Positions 10,030-20,891 of a stretch of DNA of 64,000 nucleotides are shown here, in pieces. The DNA lies in the NCBI GenBank assembly GCA_004369045.1, contig ML213503.1, positions 2,196,712-2,260,711 of the forward strand, in the 5' to 3' direction. The notes beneath the pieces were generated by a model, which was given only the letters and a program-made list of their open reading frames with translations, did not search any database and had not been told where the DNA came from. The stretch is from Heliocybe sulcata (taxonomy: Eukaryota; Basidiomycota; Agaricomycetes; Gloeophyllales; Gloeophyllaceae). Within the stretch, counting starts at the first letter, position 1; every line of letters starts with the position of its first letter. Both the position numbers and the translations under genes were made by a program.

Positions 10030-11736
10030 TCATTTCTTCTGTCCGCTTACTATCACAAAGCGTGCACCATTATTTGCTAACAGACCGATGCTATACGAGA
10101 ATAGCCGCCACATCCCGCCCCTTGACCACAAAAACCCTTGAAACCCAGGAAAGACATCTGCGGTGATATCCTCCACAACGACATCCTCATAGCCGATATT
10201 CCTCATCTGGCACACGTAGTCTTCTATCCTGACGACATTCTCTCTGGGCATAGGACTGACTAGCGTGACGAGCGTCCTGCTCAGCCAATTATCAAGGGAC
10301 GCGAAACAGATATCCGCCAGCGCGATGCGGCCACCCGGAGCAAGGCGGACGTGACTCTGCCTGAGGAAGTCTGAGCGGGTGCGGAAATGGTAGGCACAGT
10401 CAAGAGCGAGGATCCTGTCATAAGGTGGCGCTTGGTTGCAGGGATCCAGAGGGTGCTCCTTCGCATCGGGACGGAAGACGGCATCGCATCCGTGGAGACG
10501 AATATCGCACTCCAGCTCAGGCCTCTCTCGCCGGAGCCGGAATATGCGGTCAAACGAACGTCTGTGGTGCGCCGCGAGACTTGTGATACCAGTTAAACCA
10601 GACGGTCGTGGAACTGAAGGACCGGATATTTGGAGAATTAGTGACTCCCCGCTACCATGTCCGACGTCTAACAAGATCGTCAGCAGCCCGTACCACACGT
10701 AAGCAGGGCACAGTCTCACCTAACACGTTATCGCCATCTTGATATTGAGCAACTTCGATCAGCTTCCGTGCAAGAGCTGAGGGAAAATCAGGACTAATAT
10801 CCCACAAGCTTCCGTAACACGCACCCTCACAAGCTTCTGGAAATATGTCTGTGTCCTGGCATCTCGATAAGTTTGGGCTGGGTACATGATGGTAACTGAG
10901 ACTTACTCGCCAAAAGCCCATGTTCAGCCACTCCGTCCGTGGCTCTGACTCCAGATCTTCACCGGGCAGTCTATTCAAAGCAAGATGGAATGTACCATAA
11001 GGATCGCTTGTCTTGCCGGACAACGAGTAGCCAGCGAATGCGATGCCCAGAGCAGCGAGCAATATTATTGAGTCTAGTGTGTGGATCCTGCCAGCGTACA
11101 TTAATCCCAAGAACGATAGGAGTGCAGATAGTAATGTAATTGTCCCCAGATTGTACCGCTTGTTGTCTATGGATCTAAGAAGAGTCAGGGTGCTGCAAAG
11201 AATGCGAGGGAAATGAAGGCACCGACGAGCAGGAGTAAGGTCTCGCCCTTCTAGCTTGGCAGCCAGCGCATCCAGCATGCAGTCGTGCGACTTGCGCAAG
11301 TCGCTGGAAGCAAAAGGTAATCGTAGGCAAAATGCCTAGGAAACCTTGAATATTCTTGTCGAGGTGACGCTTGAGTACTAGGACCTACCTTTACCGTGCT
11401 CGTCTCCGTGACCTCCGTCTTGCCCTCCACAAATTTTGCCCGCCAACTCGCGCTGAACGACGTCCCCAGTCCACCACTCCATGTCATGTCACAGCCATCG
11501 ACGACCATCACGAACTTCATCGACTCGCTGGTGTCGTACGAGACGCCCAGCAAGTCCTTCCTGATCTTAACAATGTACAGCTTCGGGTCATTGGCGCTCG
11601 CCTCAAGACCCAGAACGCGTGGATCAAGTCTGATCATCTGCGAGAAGTCCTGGATTGTTCTAAGGGCCATGTCCATGGAAACATCCACCACCTTCGAGGA
11701 GGTGATGGTATGCGCAGGAAAGAGCACACTGGACAT
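10030..11736 (-). CDS. DUF7053-like (SRPBCC-type) domain joined in frame to a membrane-anchored SAM methyltransferase
   Basis: The first half starts at the ATG at 11736 (MSSVLFPAHTITSSK). It has the fungal DUF7053/START-like pattern: IRLDPRVLGLEA, a GGLGTSFSASWRAKF strand and, after an intron at 11336-11388, the closing helix HDCMLDALAAKLEGRD. That helix normally ends such proteins. Here the same frame continues without a stop, directly or across a possible 48 nt intron, into two hydrophobic segments (ITLLSALLSFLGLMYAG and SIILLAALGIAFAG). Next is a class I methyltransferase: TEWLNMGFWR, the SAM-binding DVGHGSGES, the post-motif YDRILALDCAYHF and PGGRIALADI. Introns occur near 10905, 10790 and 10710. 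Alternatively, the methyltransferase starts at the ATG at 11278 as a separate gene. Substrate is unknown; membrane attachment is inferred. Confidence 0.6.
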
Positions 11737-12281
11737 CTTTGCCTCCGTCCAGAGCGAGCTCAAGGGGATTGCGGGGAGCGCAGAGGACGTAGTGGGAGCC
11801 GCAAGATAAACAAACAGCAGGGGTCCCTCAAGGTGCCCATATGTTGGCCATGGGAGTCCAAGGTTGATCGAACAGCCAAGGACGGCGGGAGGAGAACAAG
11901 TAAAGCTCCGCAACTTCCTGAAATTGCCGGACCGACCCTGATTGGATTGTTCAACAAGGCAATCAATACCGCGGGCCTCGTGCAGCATCCGACATAGTAC
12001 GAAGAAGCGTAAACAGCGCCCCGAAACGTGTCTGGCGGGTGGGATATGAAACGCATATCAGATATTCGAAGCGAGAGACAACGTAAGTAGCAGACTACAT
12101 TCGCAAAGCAACACAGCAAGAGACGACAACACCTAAGTTCAGTCTAAAACAGGTAACAATATGGAGAAAGCAAGTGGACTCTAGACCGCAGCCAACGAAA
12201 GCATCATCACAACAGTATATTCGTACAAAGTATCAGCAGCACAGGAGAGTGGTCTACTCAGTTGACTTACACCAACGATGA
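11737..12281. other. Intergenic region upstream of the DUF7053/methyltransferase gene
   Basis: 545 bases that hold the promoter of the gene starting at 11736 and the 3' end of the Snf4 transcript. Open frames here have poor composition. No RNA gene or repeat is seen. Confidence 0.45.
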
Positions 12282-13970
12282 TCAAGACGGCGATTCCCCT
12301 TCTGCTTCCGGCGCTGCCTCCTCTAGCGCAGGGGAATCTGGTGGCATTTCCTCTGGCACGGGGGACTCTGGCGGCGCCTCCTCCGACGCAGCAGGATCTG
12401 ATGGTCCCTCTTCCACAACAGGAGAAACTGGCGGCTGCGCCTTCTCTTCGGTGGGTGTAACTGTCGATGATGGCTCTGCCGGTTCTGTTGGCTCAAACGG
12501 AGGCTTGAGGGGATGTTCCGCAGCATCAACCGGCTCGGTACCCTCTCCGATCCCAACGTCGCCAATCACATATCGCAGCACGTCGCTGAGTGTGATGGTT
12601 CCAAGGAGTCGGCCTTTGCGGCCACCCTTCTTTTCTTCCTCCTGTGAATGTCGAGCGTGAATCCGAGAGAGTAGAAATGATTACATCTATTACTTACCTC
12701 TCCTTCAACGACCACCAGTCGGTGCACTCGGCGCTTTTTGATGAGTTGTAGGAGAGTACCAAGCGAGTCGTTGGCTGTACAAATCACAACGCCAGGGAAA
12801 TCAGGCGAGCGCTGATGCAGCGCTTCCCCTACGGTAAGATCAAGTGATTGATATACCCCAAGGCGGACAAGCGTCTGAGGCTGCGTTAGTAATGAACGAA
12901 CAAGGCTAAGGCGGACCACATACAATAACGTCGACAGTTTCATACAGGTTGACGACAATGCCGTCCTCATCAATGATAGGAACTGCGGAGATAGCACGCT
13001 CGGAGAACATGTGTACGACGTCAAAAACAGGCGTCGACGTTGTTGCTGTTGCGATAGGATGATACGGAGTGTGTCCCTCCAGGGTTTCTGGATACGAAGG
13101 GGAGGCGTAGACGTATGTACCAATGCCCAGCTTCCTCAAAGGCATTTGAAGTTTTGATATTTCATTAGGACACTAGTCCGAGCAATAATCAGGATTTTAT
13201 GTTCATCATTGTTACAAGCAAGCCGACTGACATTGATGGATATAAATTTCAAGAGGCGGTACTGTGTTAGAACAGAAACGATAACTTCGTGCCCCGTTTC
13301 GGAATCGTTGTCCAATAGGGGTAGTCGCCGTGCATGGGTTTGGATGAGTAATTTAGCAGCATCGTAGAGCGAGCTCGAGGGGTGATCACGAAGAAGAGGA
13401 GGAGGTTCTACTCCGAGACTCCGTTCAATATCTGTGGCCGCACCAGGTCAGTCGCACGATCTATCAATAACCTAATGATAACCGCCCACCTCGGAGTGAC
13501 TCCAGCCGGAAAGTCTCAACGTCCGTCGCAGCATTGTCATATGATGATGTATGGTAATAATACTGGATCAAGTGTATTATGTCCTGGACTGTGAACATGC
13601 CCGCGAACGTTGCAGTTTCGCTGTTCCATAACGGTGCTGACACGACGCCTGGATGAAGATCACGTCGGAATTGGCGCGTCAGCGTTTATTCCATTCAGCA
13701 CGGACTTATGTTTGGCAACTCACCATTCAACAGTAGACATTGCAAGGCTTTCCGTACCTCTAACTTGGAGTCGAGTACGATCAGTCTGAAACTTACGGGG
13801 AAGGCATCATACGCCTGCCGACCCTTCAAGTATGCTCGGATGGAGTTGACGGCATTATCATGGCTCTCTTGTACTTGCCGAGGGGGAACGTGTGAGAGTG
13901 CCCTGCCGCGACGCTGGGAGGGCTTGCGCCGGACCTTTGGCGATGCGGGTGTGAGCGTTGCACTCATCAT
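12282..13970 (-). CDS. SNF4: AMPK/SNF1 complex gamma subunit (four CBS repeats)
   Basis: The gamma subunit senses adenine nucleotides and relieves inhibition of the SNF1 kinase at low energy. Start is one of two adjacent ATGs at 13970/13967. Exons carry successive CBS motifs: NAVNSIRAYLKGRQAYDAFP, FAGMFTVQDIIHLIQYYY, the QTHARRLPLLDND and SVLTQYRLLKFISIN pair, LRKLGIGTYV, SERAISAVPIIDEDG with VVNLYETVDVI, and KKRRVHRLVVVEGE with LLGTITLSDVLRYVIGD. The order and spacing match Snf4. After the last CBS the protein has an 85-residue tail very rich in Pro, Glu and Ser, which yeast Snf4 lacks. At least five short introns are present. It is divergent from the SPRY gene, sharing a 286 nt promoter region. 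Confidence 0.92.
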
Positions 13971-14256
13971 CAAAAGAGCCAGGCTACGATGGCTGTGCAG
14001 CGTGCGGGGTAATATTGTGCCCTGTTTGGCGAGCTTGTATCGACTTTATATATTTCCCTCATTCCAAGAATTCCCCGGTCTCTGCCGGCCGTGCCTCGTC
14101 GCTTCCGGCACATCCGGCCGGCTGACATCCCTGGGTAGGACAGTGGTGTGCCGTCCCACCAGCCATCAGCACTGGTTTACACTGCGTTTGCCCATCGTTC
14201 ACTCTGACGACCGTCTTTACGACTGCAACATCTCGTCGTCGTTCTCCTCGTCGAGA

Positions 14257-16220
14257 ATGGCTTCCATGCTAGCCGATGCTGTCGCTGAGGGCTGGGACTG
14301 GGTCGACCCTATCGATATGTCCAGCGCCGACAAGCTTCAGAACGTGCTTACCCTGGCGGACGACACCCGCGCGAGCATCGTACGCGACCAGGGCGACGAG
14401 CCCAACCAGGCCCTACTTGTTTTGTTACCGCTGCTCATAGTTCTATCAACTTTCCTTTTCCTGCTGCTCGTCTTTCTGGTATGCATCATCCTACTTCGCA
14501 GGCGACGCGGAATCCTGCTTAGGGATAGCGATGGGCCCGTTGATATGAGCCGAGAAGAACTCATTGAGGGTGAGGGTGGATTTGAGGTGATGGAGTCTCG
14601 CTGGCTCGAGAGCGTGAATGAGGTAGAGCGCAGATCATATCTCCGAGCAAAGGGTGTGTCCCCGGTTGTTCTTGCTCCTCATTTGTCCGAGCGCTCATCC
14701 CGCCCTCTAGAGTTTCAGCTCCAGTACCCTCCAAACTCCCTCCCCACAGACATCACCTTATCGCAGTTCCTATCAATCCAAGAGAAAGGCGTCTCAGCTT
14801 GGTCATTCGAGCCCGATTACGAGTCGCTCTCGTCTCTAATAGTGCATGGCCGGACCGAAATCACTTTCCTTCCCGATCCCCCCACTCCCGCATGCGTCCA
14901 GTCCAACCTTCCCCTTCCAAAGCTAAATGAAGTTTATTACTGGGAGGTGAAGCTATTCGATCTGCCACCGGAGACAAATGTTGCTGTAGGGTTAACCACA
15001 AAGCCTTACCCATACTTCCGTCTTCCTGGTCTTAGCCGCTATTCCGTGGCATACCACTCCAATGGCGACAAGTCACACAACTGGCCGTTCACCGCTACCT
15101 CGTTTGGGCCGTCCTTCAAAGAAGGCGATGTCCTGGGTGTAGGATACCGACCACGGACCGGTACAGTCTTCTTCACTAGGAATGGCCGGAAGATGGAAGA
15201 CGCATTCGTCGGTCTTACGCGATGGAATCTCTTCCCTACAGTGGGCGCTGACGGCGCATGCACTCTGCACGTGAACCTCGGCCAGGCTGGTTTCGTCTTT
15301 ATTGAGGCCAATGTCAAGAAATGGGGTCTCGCGCCGAGCGTTGGTACCCTTGCGCCTCCTCCGGCCTACGGTAGCGAACGTGGGAGTATCTTGCTTCAGG
15401 CTGGTGGTGACATGACCCCTGGAGGCGAGGCAGCCATGTCCCCGCGCAGTACCCCTGCAGTCGGATCGCTGTCCTCACGGCGTGGCCACCGGAGCCGACG
15501 TCTAAAGCGCGAAGCCAACCAGTCAACAGACAGTCCTCCGACGTCTTCCCCTCCTCCGCCTCTTACGCCCCCTCCGCCTATCACTCCAATTGAGGAAGAG
15601 CCAGAGTCTTCGGCTGCTGGTCCGTCCACGTCCAGAAGATATATTTCACCCACCGATATGCCCTTCCACAACCCGCCTAACATGAATCTGCCGTCCTCCC
15701 CTCCGAATGAGGGCGCTGATCCGGAGGAGACCGAGGAGGAGTGGGCCTCGCCTTCTTCCTCGCGGGCAACCTCCCGATCAACCACTCCCGATCCTACAGG
15801 TATGCTTCTACTTACTTCGTAACAGTGACATTTTGACTTACAGGCGTGGGTCCGGTGGAATCAGAATCAGAGCTTTCGGTTCGTGTCCATCCTCCCCCCG
15901 AGTCCCCGATCAGTCCCAACCCACCTACCCCTAATCCACGCGACATACATTTGCAGGCTCTCAACTCTTCTGCCCATGCCGGGCTGTCACCCTCAAGCAC
16001 GACGCTGCACGACGGCATCGCTGCGCTCAGACGCGAGCCGCCGGGCTACTCGCCCTTGGACCCCTTTGCGTACTCGGAGGGCGTGCAAATCGACTTGCCT
16101 GCGGATATTATTGCGGCGGCGCTGGAACAGGGGACAATCCCCACCAGTGCGTTCAGCCAGGCGAGTAGCTCGCGCTCCGATAGACACAGGAGAAGACGAG
16201 AGAGAGACGGGCGGCAATGA
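14257..16220 (+). CDS. SSH4: Endosomal/vacuolar SPRY protein, Ssh4/Ear1-type Rsp5 adaptor
   Basis: Ssh4 and Ear1 are membrane adaptors that bring cargo to the ubiquitin ligase Rsp5 for multivesicular-body sorting. The start at 14257 (MASMLADAVAEGWDW) is followed by one strong membrane segment around residues 55-80 (VLLPLLIVLSTFLFLLLVF) with an Arg-rich cytosolic flank. The SPRY domain spans about residues 175-360, with YYWEVKLFDLPP, VAVGLTTKPYPYFRLPG, YHSNGDKSHNW, GDVLGVGYRP and TVFFTRNGRK. The Pro/Ser-rich tail contains two PPxY motifs, PPAY just after SPRY and PPGY near the end, the expected WW-domain ligands of Rsp5. One intron lies near 15800-15842. The family fit is strong; Ssh4 versus Ear1 is not resolvable. 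Confidence 0.88.
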
Positions 16221-16869
16221 CGGCCCTCGGTGTATTTGTGATAGGTCCTGGTTTAGAGTGTGGTTCGTGTCATTTTGTTATACTGTCCGTCATTGGGCCT
16301 GATGCTGGTTTCCCCTAGTTAGGATATAATGTCGATCTCAATGAAGCTGTATACTCTGTGCCCAAACCGTTTGACGTCGGATAACTCATCGTCATCATCA
16401 ACAACTACCCCAGTAATTACATTCATTCCCGTACACACATCGCTCTATCTGTATTCCAACCATACCTGTTATATCCAGCTCACTGTGTGATGTCTTCCTT
16501 CTCGGTCGCTGCCAGGGACACGGTCGGAGCAGCATTGCCTCACTCGGGACTTTGTAGATTTTGCTAACGTTGATGCAGTGCTGTCTGCGTGTCTGGGTTG
16601 ATTCCGAGGAGCATTAAGCATGCATGTTACATCTGTTGCTCGAATGTCTTCGTAGGCTAATGATGTCGAAGCATTCATCCACATCACCGTCAGACAGTCA
16701 CACTCCATCGTATCTTGGATGAAAACCGAGTTCATTAATCAACAAGGGATTGACTATTGATACAATGAACCGACGCTGGCCAGAACTAGCAAGCGTGGCG
16801 AGAATACAAATACACAGCACGAACAGTGGTCAATCCCTCATAAAAGAACCCAACCAGAACCTAAGTCCA
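16221..16869. other. Convergent 3' regions of the SPRY and small heat-shock genes
   Basis: About 650 bases. Short open frames exist on the minus strand but show no family resemblance. The stretch probably holds two 3' UTRs. No terminator-like or repeat structure is recognised. Confidence 0.4.
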
Positions 16870-17465
16870 TCATGAAATCGTAATCTTCTTGGGTGCCATC
16901 TCTGGTGTTGTCTTCGGGAAGGAGACAGACAGGACGCCGTTGTCCATGGACGCTTTGATATCCTCGGGCTAGAAAAGAAACCAGTCAGTACGACGCTCCT
17001 TACGCAAGGAAATACAAGTTGTTACTAACCTTTACACCCTGAGGAAGCGGGATCGTCCTAGAGAACTTGCCGTACCTCCGTTCCCTGACGGCATACCCAT
17101 TCTCATCCCTATCCGACGAGAGTTTGCTTTCACCCGAGACGGACAACATGTTGTTGTGGACGTCGATCGCCACGTCCTCCTTGCGGAGGCCGGGGAGCTC
17201 GAATGTTGCCGTCACGACGTTCGCCTTCTCGTCCTCGTGCAGGTCCATTCTGTAGAGACGCAGTCAGTACTCAGTCAAGTACATAAGTCCGTGAGCAAGT
17301 GACATACCTTGGTCGCATGGGCCCAAGAGTGCTGCGACTGCCATTGCGGCTGACCTGGCTGTTGTTGTTGTTGTTATCGCCAGTGCGCGCCGCAAAGGCC
17401 TCGTCGAAGAGGCGGTCGAAGTCAGAGAAGGAGAAGAAAGGCTCGTAGACGCGAGAAAGAGACAT
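16870..17465 (-). CDS. Small heat-shock protein (Hsp20/alpha-crystallin)
   Basis: ATP-independent holdase chaperone. Three exons encode about 155 residues. The N-terminus, MSLSRVYEPFFSFSDFDRLF, is the Phe-rich arm typical of Hsp20. The alpha-crystallin domain starts at HEDEKANVVTATFELPGL and carries KEDVAIDVHNNMLSVSGE, RRYGKFSRTIPLPQGV and NGVLSVSFPK. The protein ends in KKITIS, containing the I-x-I motif that plugs into a neighbouring dimer during oligomer assembly. An Asn run of five and a Ser/Arg stretch separate arm and domain. Introns lie near 16970-17028 and 17249-17308. Heat-shock elements and a TATA box upstream fit stress induction. Confidence 0.93.
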
Positions 17466-17565
17466 TGCGAAGAGAGGAAAGGAGAAAGATTAAAGGCGCT
17501 TAAGAGTTGAGACTGCTGATTTGTGCTTTGATATTCTGGAGAGCCAGAGGGCTGCTGAGGCCTCC

Positions 17566-17572
17566 TTATATA
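17566..17572 (-). promoter_or_regulatory. TATA box of the small heat-shock gene
   Basis: TATATAA on the minus strand, about 100 nt upstream of the ATG at 17465 and immediately downstream of the heat-shock elements. Confidence 0.6.
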
Positions 17573-17593
17573 CCATGAGGACATGATTGCGTC

Positions 17594-17738
17594 GAAAGTT
17601 CGAGACTGGCAGGAGAACGACGGTGAAGCAAGAGATGGCCGTGCAGACGTCACTTCACCGTCAGTCAGAAATTTCTAGAGCACAGTTGCCGACCGAGAAC
17701 CGTCACGCGCTATCAAGGATGCAGTTTCCAGAGACTTC
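17594..17738 (-). promoter_or_regulatory. Heat-shock element cluster (three HSF-type sites)
   Basis: Three arrays of alternating GAA/TTC units spaced by two bases: 17594-17606 (GAA-ag-TTC-ga-GAC), 17668-17680 (GAA-at-TTC-ta-GAG) and 17726-17738 (TTC-ca-GAG-ac-TTC). This is the spacing bound by trimeric HSF1. They sit 130-270 nt upstream of the Hsp20 start. The third units deviate slightly from consensus, so strength is uncertain. Confidence 0.6.
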
Positions 17739-18057
17739 GAGGTTCAGGCCAAGTGAGCACAGTACGTATCTTATGACATTCCGGAGAGCTCAGAAAGACG
17801 GAGAAAAGTCTACAAGGTCCAGTGCAAGGAGAAAGAGGGAGGGACATGAATCGGCATACTCCGGCTCCGAATAAAGAAAAAGACTTGACGAGTAAGGGAA
17901 TTGTGATGGCGCCACAAAATCTAATCTCTCGACTGAACGATGTCCTCTTGCTGGCTGCCGACATTATACCCTGGCGCCTCGCCGGTCTCGTTTCTCGCAC
18001 CAGTAGACTGACTCTGATGGACGAATGTTAGCCTGCACGGCAATAAAGTGAAGAAGC

Positions 18058-18636
18058 TCAAACACTCGCCTGCGCCCGGCCTGCATCCGCTAATTCACTC
18101 TTCTCCGTCCAGAGATGAAGGGAAGGACTGCCTAGAGCCAGGGATAACCTATGCGTCTTCTCCGTGGTCGTAGTCCTCGGACTGGTAGCCCACCACCCCG
18201 GCTCGGATTGTTTTTCGAGTTCTTCGACGTCGACATCCTCGTTGCCGCGGACTTCCTCCCCCTTCTCCTCCAGCTGATCTCCGCTCGTTTGAACCGCCTG
18301 GTTCTTCATCCGTCGCGGAGGATGTTTTCTGGCCCTCCGCTGCTTCCGCCATCTCCTCAGCTTCCTTCTAGGCCATTTGCCGAATATTCCGTAGATAATA
18401 ACTCCGAGGACAATGATGATGGCGAGGATGGCAATGCCCGCGTACGTACGCTTCCCGAATTGCTCCCCGCCGACTGCCTGGTCGGACTGCTCCGAAGGAC
18501 TGTCTTCTACTTGTGACTGAGAGGTCTCGTCCTGGGTTTCGCCGGGAGTGTGATCTGAGATGACTATTCCTGGGCCGCATGCTACGTGGCCGGGAGGGCA
18601 CAGCGCGTTGTCGTCCGTGCGAGGCTGCAGGTACAT
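18058..18636 (-). CDS. Hypothetical single-pass membrane protein with charged cytosolic tail
   Basis: The safe ATG is at 18636. The frame stays open upstream to about 18726 with coding-like composition (RYITYVPYANQLYIDPFISL), so a spliced upstream exon, possibly with a signal peptide, is likely before the AspRS gene end at 18826. From the ATG, an acidic/Ser-rich outer part with a CPPGHVACG motif leads to one membrane helix (TYAGIAILAIIIVLGVIIYG). A very basic stop-transfer segment (KWPRRKLRRWRKQRRARK) follows, then an acidic tail. The positive-inside rule places the C-terminus in the cytosol. I do not recognise the family. The stop is at 18058-18060. Confidence 0.6.
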   Translation of the reverse strand: MYLQPRTDDNALCPPGHVACGPGIVISDHTPGETQDETSQSQVEDSPSEQSDQAVGGEQFGKRTYAGIAILAIIIVLGVIIYGIFGKWPRRKLRRWRKQRRARKHPPRRMKNQAVQTSGDQLEEKGEEVRGNEDVDVEELEKQSEPGWWATSPRTTTTEKTHRLSLALGSPSLHLWTEKSELADAGRAQASV

Positions 18637-18825
18637 TCTCAGAGAGATGAAGGGGTCGATGTAAAGTTGATTTGCGTAGGGCACATATGTTATATACCGG
18701 CCTGACGGCTGACTTTCGAGGTGGCTTGCACTGTCGTGTCAGTCGAGATTCCAACAGTAATACATTTCTTCATCATTACACCTTCACCGTACCAGCGAAT
18801 ACATGCATCTTGTCTCAGCCATCCC

Positions 18826-20891
18826 TTAAGGCTCCAACCTCTTCGGGTCCCTAGGGAACATCGACGCTCGCCTGATGTTGTTCAGTTTGAAGAAGAACAT
18901 CAGCACACGTTCCAGACCGATACCTCCTCCACCGTGCGGCGGGCATCCCATCCTGAACGCATCAACATAGTGCTTCATAGACTCCGGCTCGATGCCCTTC
19001 TTCTTCATCTGCTCGATGAGGAGGGTAGGGTCGTGGATACGCTGAGCACCGGAGAGGATCTCCTCGCCTCGCATAAAGAAGTCGTACGAGTTCGACAGCG
19101 TCTGAGTAAACCGGTCAACCATCAGTGCAAAAGTCAGGACAAACAGGGCTTACAGGATCGTCGGGGTCGGGCATGGTGTAGAAGGGACGCAACTCCATAG
19201 GGAACTTGTCAATGATAAAGTAGTCGGTGTCGTACTTGGCCTTGATAATGCGCCCGAGCCGCTTTTCATTCTCAGTGCTTCACCACTCGTCAGCATTTGT
19301 ATCAGCCAGAGAATGCTCCAGCTACTCACTTGATATCGTCCAACACCTCCCTCGGCACGCCATCCTCCACTAACAGATCAGTCGCCTCCTTGAATGTCAA
19401 CTTCAACGTCCCCTCAGGGCCCTCCCTCCACTTGAACTCCTCCGCGGGGAACTGCCTCCTCACAGTCTCGCTCTCCTTCGAGTACCTCTCTCTGAGGCCG
19501 CGGAAGATCGAGAGGAAGAGGCTGTCGAGGAGCTCCATGACCTCGTGGTAGTGCTCCTGGATGGCCATCTCGAGATCCAGCCCGACGAACTCGGTCATGT
19601 GCCGGTGCGTGTTCGAGTCCTCCGCGCGGAATACGGGGCCGATTTCGTAGACGCGCTCGAAGTCGGCGGCAATGGCCATTTGTTTTGCAAGTTGCGGCGA
19701 CTGGGCAAGGAAGGCGGCGCCTGTGATACATAATGATGAGACCGTCGGGAGGCGAAAAGGTCTGGCTTACCCTTGAAGTAGTTGACCTTGAATACAGAGG
19801 CACCCGACTCTGTGGCAGCGCCTTGCAGTTTTGGAGTGTGGATCTCAGTGAATCCTTGACTTTCGAGGTACTCGCGGAAGAGGAGCCCGATGCCATGCTG
19901 TAACTTGAATACGGCTTGATTTGTTTGCGTCTAAGACACAGTAGTCAATGAACGTGGCATCCTTGCACTGGAGTCCGACCAATATGTCTTACCCGGAGAT
20001 CAATCACACGATTGTTGAGCCTCGTTTCAAGCAAGACGCGGTTGAGCTGGGTTTCCGCAGTCTCGACTTCCTCGTCAGCTCTTGACGCATCTTCCAATGT
20101 GAACGGCAGGCGTCCTTCAATGCCAGATTCCAGGTAGATCTAGAGGACGTGCGTCAACAACCTCTTCAAGAGAAACGACGATTCAGCAATCTAACCTTGA
20201 TGATATTGATTTCCACATCCTGCACCGTCGCACTCTTGATCGGCTCCGGCGCCTTCTTCACAACCCCCTCCACAAGCACAATACTCTCCATCATAAGCCC
20301 GGCGGCCCACTTCGCCATCTGCTTGCTGACGTTCTCCTTGTCAACGATAATGAGCGCCTGCACAGAGTCAATCCGCTGCCTCAAATTCAGAAAGACCATT
20401 TTGTTGCCCTGGGCGCGTGATGTCTGGATGCGGCAGCGCATTAGGACGGTCTGGCCGTCTAGAGAGTCTGACAAGTCTTTGATCTGCGTTCGCTGCCGGC
20501 GAGGGCGAGAAGAGGACTGGTTGAGGGGGAGCTTGCCATAGTTGTCTTTGGCAAAGTCCTTGTGAAAAGGGGACGTTTGATCGTTAAGACTTTGTACAAT
20601 AGCGAGGATGAAGAAGCTCACCTCTTCCGTGGAAGCCTGTTGCGCCTGGAGCTCCGCCTGCTTAGCAGCTTTCTCTGCTGCCTTCTTTGCTTTTTCTGCC
20701 TCCTTTGCGCGCTTCTTCAGCTCGTTTTTGGACGGCCCTTTCGCCTCGGTTCCCTCTGGAGGACTACGTCGGTCGAGTTAGCGTGCAATGCGGACATACG
20801 GAAGGCGGGAATGCGGAGGAGAAAAGGGGAGGTCGAATACGGATTTAAGAGAGAGGGCTTACGGAGTGGGAGGTGCTACAGGGTCGGCCAT
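18826..20891 (-). CDS. DPS1: Cytosolic aspartyl-tRNA synthetase
   Basis: Charges tRNA-Asp with aspartate. The start at 20891 ([10 protein letters not shown]) leads into a Lys/Ala/Glu-rich N-terminal extension that helps bind tRNA in fungal enzymes. The OB-fold anticodon domain follows, with [20 protein letters not shown]. The class II catalytic domain has motif 1 around [18 protein letters not shown], then [20 protein letters not shown], motif 2 with [20 protein letters not shown] and motif 3 [20 protein letters not shown]; the protein ends [10 protein letters not shown]. Seven or so short introns are present. All class II catalytic landmarks are intact. It shares a 423 nt divergent promoter region with the aminotransferase gene. 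Confidence 0.96.

Noticed and set aside
13708-14256. N-terminal extension of the Ssh4-like frame back to 13708
   Set aside because: It overlaps the Snf4 first exon on the other strand and has Cys/Arg-rich non-coding composition. The ATG at 14257 gives the expected start.
18151-18516. A + strand frame opposite the one-pass membrane protein
   Set aside because: It is the antisense of the charged tail. The minus strand has a membrane helix with correct flanking charge.
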